Shown here piece by piece: positions 46,701-56,041 of a DNA stretch of 64,000 nt (positions are counted from its first letter, which is position 1; each line of letters starts with the position of its first letter). Below the pieces are notes generated by a model that did no database searches, was not told where the DNA came from, and worked only from the letters and a program-made list of their open reading frames with translations. The stretch is from positions 9,856,001 through 9,920,000 of the forward strand of contig JAKOON010000006.1 of the NCBI GenBank assembly GCA_022577435.1, in the 5' to 3' direction. A program made the position numbers and the translations under genes. Source of the DNA: Embiotoca jacksoni. Its lineage: Eukaryota; Chordata; Actinopteri; Embiotocidae.

Positions 46701-49700
46701 ACTCGACACACTGACTAGATGCAGCCAGTGCAGCTGGACAGGGTGTGGGTTCGTTCATGGTTTTGGTTTGTTCTTTTGCTTTAATGTGTAGCTGCCGTGT
46801 CGGGTTTGTAAACAGTCTTCTGAATCATTGTGCAGGAATGCCTCCGATGATGCCAGGTGTTCCTCCCATGATGCACGGCATGCCTCCTGCAATGCATGGA
46901 ATGCCTCCAGGGTAAGAGCTCAGTCACTGATCGGGTTTAATCGGACATTTTCAGATCCAACATCGTGCCGTTTTTCAGTCTTTATGGAACTCCTGTCTTT
47001 ATGGATGCTCATAGATTTATTTCCGGGGTAATGGGAGTCGCTGTAATGTAATTTTAGTGTTGTGATCTGTCAAATCAACTTTTTTCTTTAATTCTTTCTG
47101 TTCTCGTTGATTTTTGCAGAATGATGCCGATGGGAGGGATGATGCCTCCCATGATGCCGGGGATGCCCGGTATTCCACCCGGTGAGTTGACAGAAGTTGA
47201 CTGATGAACAATTTGTTGTTGCTTCTTTTTTCAACAAAATGGTTTACATTCTGGGGGGGAAAAAACTTTTTTTTTTTTTTACATTTACGACTGTTAAAAT
47301 GAGTCGGTTAATAATTCAGCCAAATTAACTGGATAATCATTCAATAGATAACTATTTTGTTAATTGAAAAACCTTTAAGGGTTTAAGCTTCTGAACTGCG
47401 TGTACGAGACCCACAGTGGTTTCAAGAGTTTCTATTAAATGACAATTTCAGACACGCGTGATAAGAATTGAGAGCTTGATGAATGGCCTTTACTCCGTTC
47501 TGTTGGCTACTTATTTTCTTTACTTGTTGCTCCCGTACTGATGGAAGAATGTTATCCGAACATGTCTGGTTGATCCTTCAGGAATGCCACCTCACATGGC
47601 TCCAAGGCCAGGGATGCCTCACATGGCCCCAGCCCCTGCAGCAGGACCAATACCTAGTCGACCAGCAGCACCAGCATCTCAGCCCGCTGTCACTAAACCT
47701 CTCTTCCCCAGTGCAGCGCAGGTGGGCATCATTCAACCACATACACACACACACACACACATACACGCGTGTGTGACTTCTTAGAGATATCAACTAAAAT
47801 AGAAATCAGCCATTTTTTATTAGCTATTAACGATCTAATTGTATGCAAATTAGATAGTTGCCCACCTTTTATGTAACTAAACCATTTATACTATATATAT
47901 ATATATATATTTATATACACAGCATTCAGGGATATTAAAAACATATTTCATTTCGCATCTCCTTTGATTTCTGAAGTCTCATTTCCTTTTCGTATCCCCA
48001 TGTAATTGTTTTAAATCAGCACCACTGTTGTGTATTCAATTTTGTCCTCGTAGCTGAATTTGGTTAGATTATGTGGACATGATACATGCCAATGCTGTGA
48101 TCTCCTTTCCACCATGCTGCAGATGGGCTCAGGTGTTCACAGCAGCGCAGCAGCTGTTCCCTCTCCACCTGCAGACCCTCAGTCTGCCTCCTCCCAGCCT
48201 CCCTTTCCTAACATGCCACAAGTATGCTCACAGGCAGGACTTTGGCGTGATCTGTGGCAGCTGCATGTTGCGTATTTATTAGCTCTGCTTGTAAACCAGG
48301 CTGTTTCAATAACACTATTTGCCTTGTAAGCCTACTTGTGCGTCAGAACAAGCACGTCGGCCTTAACGTTGGTGTCAGAGGACGATTGTCTCTGACAGGA
48401 ACTGGCACACGTTTTGTCTGTGAGCTTAATTACTGTGCATGCGCTTTGTTCACACAGTATGAGGCATAAGAAGGGATTTTCAAGGATCTTATTTGGCATC
48501 ATCAACCCCTTTTAACCTCTGGAGCATGAGTTGTGCATTAAGTTCTCATCGTGCTTTTCCTTTTTATGTTGCAGCGGTACACCAGTTCTCCTCAATCTGA
48601 GTTTTGAGCGTCTGAAGTGATACAGTTGATTGGTCAGACCACTCTTGATACAAAGAACTAAAGTTATCTGATTACAAAATTGCACTACGATTGAGAGTAA
48701 ATGATGCAACTTTTAACAGTTTTGTACCTCAAATTAGAAGACATTAGTACCTGATTTATTGAGATACAGAACTCACAAGTCAGATTAGTATACTGTTTGA
48801 ATTCTGTTGATGAGCTTTAATTTGAATGCTATATTATTTTACATTGAGTGACCAAATCCTCAGCTAAGTTGAAAATTTGAATGTTCAAAAAAAGCTAAAT
48901 TTTTATAATTTCTCAATGTAATCTGTTACACAATGGTTGGCAGTCAGGTATAATCCTTTGACTCTTGTGTGTCTATAATATTTGTGTTTTTGCTGGGTAG
49001 AAAGATGAGCATCCGTTTGAACTTGTTTTGTTTTTTTACCAGGCAGTTACCTGTGTTGTGTCTCTGTACAGGCCCAGAATGCTTCAGGAGCTGCAGCATC
49101 AAACTCCCACAACACAGTCGCTTCCTCCGACCCTCCCAAAGCAACATTCCCTGCCTACACCCAGCCCTCTGTCTCCTCTTCCTCTTCTACCTCCTCTTCT
49201 TCTAACCCCTCTAGCAGCACTGTGGCCAAACCCCCAGCCACAGTGACCAGTAAACCTGCCACCCTCACCACCACGAGTGCAACTAGTAAGTTGATCCATC
49301 CTGATGAGGATATCTCACTGGTAAGTTGCTTGAGCTTTCTATTTTGCCCTTTTCACAGTAAGTAATGACTGATATATCCATATAACAGTACAAGTAGTAG
49401 TTGGAGGATATCGGCTGGTGCAATATTTCACCATACATCTAGTTTTCCACATGTGTATCATGATCATAATGAAATCGGATATTTGCAGAATATCTTATCA
49501 AATGTCAAGTGGAGCATTTAAATTGTAGATCAATAATACAATTTGGTAGTTGTTCTTTTATGGTTGTGGTGAAGAATGATTCTGAACTTGAATATCCTCA
49601 GTCTGAAATCAGGGCTCGCCCAACATTGGTACCCAATTCCGCAACATTTTTTTTTTTGGGAGTGTTTTTCTTTGTACTGTAAGGGGCATACTAGTGTTTC

Positions 49701-50988
49701 TTTAGTCTGAATGTTTGCTTTGTGTGTTGTCATTGCCAACAGGAAGAGATGAGGGCCCAGTTGCCCCGTTATCAGCGTCTTATACCCAGGCCTGGTCAGG
49801 CCCATGTGGCTGCTCCCCCAGTGGCAGCTGTGGGCAGCATAATGGCCCCACAGCAAGGCATGCCACCACAGCAGCCTGGTATGAGGCATCCCATGCATGG
49901 TAAGAAAATGCTTGTTGGGGAAATCAGCTTGTGTACGAAACCCTTTAAATGTTCTGAAGTGTAAATCCACTTTTTTTTTTTTTTTTTTTTTTTGGACCTG
50001 GTAGATTTTATGTACAGACACTAAACTTTGATATCACAAGATTGTGGTGAATGTCTGAGGTTTGCTCAAGTTGGGTCCCTCAGTTACCTTAAAGGATAGG
50101 TTCACCATCTTTCTCAAAACAATAATAAAGTGCACATTGGAAAGAGGCCCTTCCTTGCTTTAATTGTTCTTCCTATTCAAACTGGCCACTAAAAGATCCC
50201 AGGTTCTATCTTACGGCCGGCACACAGTGGCGTCGGGTCCAAATACGAGTCTTTGCTCGTCTCAGACCGACATTGACCTCACTTTCACGTCCAGTGCTTA
50301 TATTTGGTTGAGTAGCAAATGTGCTTCCAACAATAAGTTTAAAAGATTAAAAATAACAAGATTACATTGGTAAAGATAATTCTTGTGTACATTAATCCTC
50401 TCAATCTGCACACGAACAGAGATCTGTTTCCTCTGCAGTTCTTTCCTCCTCCATGTTAAACCTGCCTGCGGTGCAGGTGCCCTCGGCTTTTAAAAGGGAG
50501 GAGAAGTGACAGTCTAATTAGTCTATTTTGTGTTCTGCCCAACATACACCTGTCATTAATCATGGCACAAAGTATAACCCCCTTTGAACCGTGCACCTCA
50601 CTTTGCACTCAGATTACCTGCTGTTTAATTAGAAAGAGTGGATCTGGACACGCCTTTAATGCACTTGCTTCTACGCACTATAGACCTCAAGCTTTATCAA
50701 GTCACAGAGAATTCAGTGAAAACCTTCCAAATTCACTCTTTAGTATCAAAATATATGGACGGTGTCCAATTTGTCTAAAATTGCAACCCAAACCTGCTCC
50801 AGTAGTACTTAACGTCGATCTCTGTTCTCCCTGCAGGTCAGTATGGTGCCCCTCCTCAGGGCATACCAAGCTACATGCCTGGAGGGATGCCTCCATACGG
50901 GCAGGGACCTCCTATGGTGCCCCCTTACCAGGGAGGCCCTCCCATGGGTATGAGGCCGCCTGTCATGTCTCCCGCCGGACGCTACTGA
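43689..50988 (+). CDS. znf207: znf207, zinc finger protein 207 (BuGZ), 11 coding exons
   Basis: This is a nuclear and spindle protein that binds and stabilises Bub3 at kinetochores, promotes spindle assembly and also acts in splicing. Exons: 43689-43729, 45248-45374, 45496-45634, 45989-46171, 46836-46911, 47120-47181, 47582-47721, 48123-48221, 49072-49320, 49743-49899 and 50837-50988. They total 1425 bases (474 aa). Order: basic MGRKKKKQ start, two C2H2 fingers (CNRDF...HQKAKH, CHICHKKL...H), the NAIPGRTDIELEIYGMEGIP block, a poly-Asp stretch, a Met/Pro/Gly-rich low-complexity region, the GLEBS motif (KLIHPDEDISLEE) and a Pro/Gly/Tyr-rich end finishing SPAGRY. Length and order match vertebrate ZNF207. 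All introns are GT-AG except the one after exon 4, which is GC-AG. Confidence 0.97.
43730..45247 (+). other. znf207 intron 1
   Basis: This 1.5-kb intron has a (GAT)n tract at 44253-44276, a repeated cctctgacctgataaa near 44294 and 44311, a T19 run near 44617 and a perfect 16-bp-arm palindrome at 44940-44982. The 44400-45140 part has an exon-like base composition and partial open frames on both strands, but none that I can identify. It may be an old transposon fragment. Confidence 0.6.
44940..44982. repeat. Perfect inverted repeat, 16-bp arms, 11-bp loop
   Basis: CAATTTCTCAATGGAC at 44940-44955 and its exact complement GTCCATTGAGAAATTG at 44967-44982 are separated by tgtgcgcccat. Confidence 0.93.
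45248..45374 (+). CDS. znf207: znf207 exon 2 (zinc fingers)
   Basis: The 127-bp exon has acceptor cctcaag and donor gtatgg. It holds both C2H2 zinc fingers up to AIHCMQ. Confidence 0.96.
45496..45634 (+). CDS. znf207: znf207 exon 3
   Basis: The 139-bp exon has acceptor tttcag and donor gttagt. It encodes VHKETIDSVPNAIPGRTDIE and onward to the Arg/Glu-rich ERRRTLEQK segment. Confidence 0.96.
45989..46171 (+). CDS. znf207: znf207 exon 4 (acidic stretch, GC donor)
   Basis: The 183-bp exon encodes EGQKKKNNQDDSDDDDDDDE then a Gln/Pro-rich stretch ending GAPGMPHGGYQ. Reading-frame continuity with exon 5 requires the donor AG|GCAAGG at 46172, a GC-AG intron. Confidence 0.9.
46218..46240. repeat. 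A23 homopolymer in znf207 intron 4
   Basis: Twenty-three A lie 47 bp downstream of the GC splice donor. It may be a retroposon tail, but no body is recognised upstream. Confidence 0.85.
46836..46911 (+). CDS. znf207: znf207 exon 5
   Basis: The 76-bp exon encodes Met-Pro repeats (GMPPMMPGVPPMMHGMPPAM). Acceptor tgtgcag, donor gtaaga. Confidence 0.94.
47120..47181 (+). CDS. znf207: znf207 exon 6
   Basis: This 62-bp exon encodes MMPMGGMMPPMMPGMPGIPP. Acceptor tttgcag, donor gtgagt. Confidence 0.94.
47582..47721 (+). CDS. znf207: znf207 exon 7
   Basis: The 140-bp exon encodes GMPPHMAPRPGMP up to the conserved VTKPLFPSAAQ. Acceptor ccttcag, donor gtgggc. Confidence 0.94.
48123..48221 (+). CDS. 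znf207: znf207 exon 8 (likely cassette exon)
   Basis: The 99-bp, phase 0 to phase 0 exon has acceptor gctgcag and donor gtatgc. It encodes a Ser/Pro/Ala-rich stretch. Because it is a multiple of three and symmetric it can be skipped without a frameshift, and the mammalian gene is known to be alternatively spliced in this region. Confidence 0.88.
49072..49320 (+). CDS. znf207: znf207 exon 9 (GLEBS motif)
   Basis: The 249-bp exon encodes a Ser/Thr-rich stretch, then KPATLTTTSATSKLIHPDED, the Bub3-binding GLEBS core completed by EE in the next exon. Confidence 0.95.
49743..49899 (+). CDS. znf207: znf207 exon 10
   Basis: The 157-bp exon encodes EEMRAQLPRYQRLIPRPGQA and a Gln/Pro-rich stretch. 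Acceptor ccaacag, donor gtaaga. Confidence 0.95.
50088..50360 (+). mobile_element. Common fish dispersed repeat in znf207 intron 10
   Basis: The opening aaaggataggttcaccat and the later cattggaaagaggcccttcc and actaaaagatccc are familiar from a widespread short repeat in percomorph genomes. Its class (SINE or MITE) and right boundary cannot be set from this copy. Confidence 0.5.
50837..50988 (+). CDS. znf207: znf207 exon 11 (terminal)
   Basis: The 152-bp exon (including stop) encodes QYGAPPQGIPSYMPGGMPPY and the conserved end GMRPPVMSPAGRY. Acceptor ctgcag. Confidence 0.95.
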
Positions 50989-51604
50989 AGCAGCAAAGCA
51001 GCCACCACATTAGGTTTGAGGTTAACACCTTTCTCTCACCCTTGTGCTTTTTCAAACCTAGCTGCAAGCAAAAAGCAGTAAGACCAGCGGTGGTGAAGAC
51101 AAACATTATTTGTTAGAACACATGGACATTTAATGTAACATGTTTATTGGAAAACAGCCAAACACCACATTAAGTTTCTAACGGCTCTTTTTTTCTTATT
51201 TGATTACATGTGAGGATATATTTTTCCCTTAGGTTTCACTCAGGTTCATAGAAGTGAAGTGTGTTAAAATATTCATATTTCTTTTGAAGCTGCTGGAGTA
51301 ACATGAACGTACCAACCCCTTACAAAGGCAAGTTTCTCTTGTAAACACTTGATTAATTATATTTTGTGTATTGCTTTGGTAGATTGATTGAGGCCCTCAC
51401 AGCACACTTAGGTGCTGTTGGACATTTGTCCCCAACCTTGGTTGGTGAGGGTCTCAGTGATGAAGATGATTCCAACAAAGTAGTGTTACGAACCCATGAC
51501 TCATCAGTCTCTAGCTTTATTCTTCTTTTCAGGTTTGTTTTAAATGTTTTTTGGTCAACAGTCTACTTGTATGCATTCTTTGTAATGTTTTATCAATCTG
51601 TTGT

Positions 51605-51610
51605 AATAAA
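51605..51610 (+). terminator. znf207 polyadenylation signal
   Basis: AATAAA about 620 bp after the znf207 stop is followed by TG-rich sequence (gctggtttgtcctg, acgtggagg). This gives a 3' UTR near 640 nt if used. Confidence 0.7.
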
Positions 51611-51629
51611 ATCCATCTTGAAATCCAAT

Positions 51630-54600
51630 GCTGGTTTGTCCTGACGTACGTGGAGGTGAGTCACGAAGGTTTGTACTGTTGTCGTATCTCTACACATCTC
51701 GGGGCTCCGGCAGGATTTCATCAGGTATTTATTTAAACACCCGAGTTTGCCATCATCTGGTTTTTTTTTGTTTGTTTTTTTGTGAGTCCACCTTCCATCG
51801 TCTTACCAATAGACAGGATATAATTGTACGCAAGGAAACTTCACCTCAGTTTAGATACAAAGATTTCTTGTGTCTCTCCCGCCCCAAACTTGAGATGTTG
51901 GCCGACTTCTGGTTCCAAATACTGCACGTTACACCCGTGATATGCTGGAAATAACTGCAAATGAAACGATTTTAGAGATCCTACACTCGCACCGCAATGA
52001 AAAGAAAAAAAACACGTCAATCCTTATCCATGAATCTTTTATTTTTCTATACATGCACAGCAGCATGAACGCTCCAATGTTGGTGTCTGTCGTGTCCCTG
52101 TAGAGCATTATGGAGGGAAAGCAAAACAAACCCGTCGATGCAGCACCTCTGGGTTAAATTCCAATATTGTGAAGCTCGGTTCTCAATTTCTTTTAGATTT
52201 TAAAGTTTGATTGAGACTTTTATTCTTTGCAGTTGCGTGAAAAGGAAAATAAATCGCGTGTGCAACAAGCGTATCTGATAATTGCTCCTGCAGTCGTCGT
52301 TGCAAACAGACGTGTCGTAGCAGAAATATAAAGGCTTGTCCTAAAAACTCGTGCTTTAGCAAGAAGGAGCCGCAGCCGCCGAGATTCTCGCCGGTATGAC
52401 AGATAGCCGACCTAATGTTGCCAAGCGAAGGCGCCGAAGTGATATTTGTACATCCGTCGTCAAGAAAACGAGCTTCGCTTGATTGGTCTTTACGGCGGTG
52501 CCGGTTTGTGTTGCTGGGTGGTTTTGTGTTTTAGGAATCCTTTCTGTTCTAAATGTTTTACATAAACATCAGTCTGTCATCTGCAGTAATTGTTTGTGGG
52601 AGATTGTTGTACAGAAAGCGATCTCTTAAAAGAACAAACCTGCCTCTTCATGCAGACTGCAGGTCCACACGTGGGTCTGTGGTGCACACATCAGGAAAAA
52701 CAAAATGGTGGTGCCAGAAGTTTGTAAATATTTAGTGTTTTGTTTTTTTTTGTTTGTTTTTTTTCCTCTGCCCTCATCACTTACTGCTTTGTATTTGTTT
52801 TTGTTGTCTGTAGCCCGTCCATATGAGCTTTTCAGCCTTAAAACCCAATCAGCTGGCATGACAGGTCAGTTAAACCCAGTAAGTACCTGATGTTTATTAT
52901 AGTGTGGGTCTGTCCTGTACAACTGGACGCTGTAGGCCTCATGTTACATGATGTGCTGTGTTAAAGTATGTTAGAAGTTCCCAAGATCATCAAACACGTG
53001 TTGAGGAGAAGAATAGGCCTCTGGTGATATTTCTATTGATCTTATTTATGAGCGGACGTGTACGTTCAGAATGTTTGTGCTCCCTTGTCCTGTCCGGTGT
53101 GATTATCATGGTAAGTAGTCGGCAGCGGGCTTAAAGCTCGTGTGTACGAGGGAGTTTTAACTCGCCCTGATTTAAGTAGTAGTATCTACTGCGGTGGTTC
53201 TCAAACTTTTGGTCTCGCGACCCAATGAAGGCGTTTTCACCATATTTAGTATTAAAAAATTATATATAAAATCAAATGAATGCAGCAGAGATATCTGGAC
53301 TTTCAGTCCCTGGAATGAGTCGGTCTCAACAACATTGGATCTTGGATATCCCACGATGCAACCTGGGAATGTCAGTCTTTTAAAAAAAACAAACAAAAAA
53401 AACAGTTTGTATGAAGGAGTTTGTCAGAAATTTAAGGTCTCCAGATCTTATCACATCGGATGCTTTTTTTTAAAAAAAAATTTATTTTCATCCTTAAGAA
53501 AGCTTCCTTCAGTCACAGAAAAGCTGTTTTTGCCCTTTGTTAACTTTATAACTTTAAAATTGACAGACTGCTCCTTTTAAAAAAATGTGCACCTCCATCA
53601 AAGATGATTTTTCTGAACTGTAACAGTTTTTAACATTTTTTTTTTTTTTTTTTTTTTTTTTATCCCCATAATCTTTAAATGACCCTTCAGGTTCATCTTG
53701 GAGCCCGTTTATGGAATCGTGACCTCAGTTTAAGAACCACACATTCAGCAGGTTTTTGGTCTATTTGTTGTGATTTTAGGGTTCTGTCTGTTCTGCAATT
53801 AAAAATTAGGAAAATGTATTTTTTTTTTTTTTTGTATATGGTGATCACAGAACTGACATTTAGAAAATGTATCTCCAGCTTCACTTTCTAGAGACAATGT
53901 TGGTCTGACAAATCCACAAAATCAACTCTTTTATGAACACATTCCCACAATGAATTGATTCAACTGAAAAGGGACGCTGCTTCTCCAAAGTCATGGAGTT
54001 AAATGTACGTTTTCAGTGCGGTGGGCACCAAAAAAAACAAAAACTATTTATCTTATTTGTACTGTGGTAGGTGCAGAAACGGATTTCTCTATCAGGACAA
54101 ATAAAACCAGAACAAGACACCACTAAAACATAAGTGGTCATTTTTGGGTGAACTAACTGAAGTATTAAGATCTTCATAATTGTCGAGCGTTTTATTATGT
54201 TGGTTAGTGATGTCTGCTTTTTCTTACCAAATTTGGTGTCATGACTGTTAACTTAAATGTAGCCTATTTGATTTCAAATATTTGCGGTCTTGATGCGCAA
54301 TCATGACTTCTATGACATTTTAAAATGACTAAACTGTCCCTTAAAGAACAATTGAATGAAAATGTAACATCATTTTGTCAAAATCATGTTTTTTATTAAA
54401 TGTTTTTTTTTTTTTTAAATAAAAGTTATTCCATTATTTTGCTGCCACTTGTTTTTCTTTGATTACTGAATTTAAATTTGAGGTGATACAAACTGGAGTT
54501 TGTAGGCTTTCAGAAAGTGCACCACCTAGCGGCATCTGGAGGAATTTAATGGGACCCTGAACATCCACATTAGACCTCAAATGCCCAGGAGACTGTTAAA

Positions 54601-55977
54601 ATAGAGGGAAATAACAGGAGCCATTACTTCAATAATACTGCACATAAGAAAGAATTACATCTGTTAGATGAGATGTTGGTGTAAAAAAAAAAAAAAAAAG
54701 GTACTTGTGCGTGTATTAACTGTTTTTGTTTTTGGGGTGGGCTGCGTACATTTACAGGAATTAGTCATACATCTTTGGAACCTATTTATGGTTAGAAGCA
54801 TTAAAGAGGACAGCAGACGTGTTCCGCTATATTGCGAAATTAGTGCATCCACATGCATTCACATGCAGCCATACGCACAAACAAGACTGACCATTAACAA
54901 CAATTTGAAGAATTCGGAGAGAAGCCACCGAAGCTGAAGGTCGTCAAACTGCCACACTTTCTTCAAACTGGTGCACCTTGTAAACCGTGAACAGAAACCA
55001 CCGGCTCCGCACCTACTGACTGTGGCTTCCTGCTGAAAGAGGAGGACGGGGAAATGGTTATTTCAAGCTGATACCGGCGACATGAGCAGACCGGTTAGAT
55101 AACCATCGCTCATGACTCAAATTTGCCCGATTGTGGTCATTAATATTCTGCACTAATTTTCTGTTTTTTTGTTGTTGTTTGTTTTTTTAATAAAAAAAAT
55201 ATGATGTATATATAAAACTGCTTCTCGTGTCTGAACTGCAGGTTGGTGTGTGAAAAAAACAAAACGTGTGAACAAGGTTAAGTCAGAAATGATGTCGATA
55301 ATAAACTAGTCAAAGAGGCCTTTTACTTATTAATTCTAGATGTCCAGTAAGTTTTTCAAAGTCTTTCATAAGTCAGATCTGCTCAGACTGTTTATTCAAC
55401 ACTATTGAAGGTGTGAGGATCTACAGTGCTATGAGGCCAACTGGTTTTTGTATGTCAAAACTTGAGAGTTGAATGTTTTGGGGCTGTCACTTTTATCATC
55501 TAAAAGCAGACACATCCTGACGGGCAGTCGGTATCGTTTCCTGTGGGGTGAATAAAAACATTTTGTCTGTGGAAAGTTTTTTAAAGCATGTTATACTCAA
55601 TTAATGCAAACTTTAGAAAAGAAAAAAAAAAATGTAGACGAAGGTAATTGATTTTCGCACTGCCTAAAACAAAAGGAAGTGGATCTTCGGGGTCTTACTG
55701 TGCTTGTTGGGTGTTTCTTAATGTGTCCCCAGGCCGTCTGTCACATTTGCTGTGGAAGGAGCTGATCCATTGTGGCGTTGAGATGGTGTTGCTTACTCTG
55801 TGCTTCCTCTTGTGTGGGCCTTGAGGTTTGAAGGTGGAGCTTCATGGAGTTCCTCTTGGTTTCATTTACAGTTAACCAAAGTTTTGAAATCCAGTTCCGA
55901 GCGCCTGCGTCGAAGCTGTCATGGTTTACACCGGCGACCTCCTTCAGCATCTTAACTAGTGTCTTGCAGAGGTATTA
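51630..55977. other. Intergenic region between znf207 and the Ig-receptor gene
   Basis: There is no supported gene. A CpG-richer patch at 52340-52500 holds a 28-codon ATG frame (52396-52482) with no other support. A hAT-like element occupies 53192-53742. Many T/A homopolymers occur. Confidence 0.6.
53192..53742. mobile_element. hAT (Charlie-like) non-autonomous element
   Basis: The left end CGGTGGTTCTCAAAC and right end GTTTAAGAACCACAC form imperfect inverted repeats of the hAT/Charlie type. Subterminal parts (gtctcgcgaccc at the left, atcgtgacctc at the right) also mirror each other. No clean 8-bp duplication is seen, so it is older than the copy at 31606. Confidence 0.75.
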
Positions 55978-56041
55978 ATGATGACTGGGATCCAGTGCCT
56001 GGTTTGTCTGTGGACTCTGCTCATCTCTCAGACTGGATTTG
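55978..56041 (+). CDS. CD7-like gene exon 1 (signal peptide)
   Basis: The exon starts with two adjacent in-frame ATGs and encodes MMTGIQCLVCLWTLLISQTG, a hydrophobic leader. Donor gtaagt. A tcttgcag just before it could be the acceptor of a 5' UTR exon. Confidence 0.7.
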
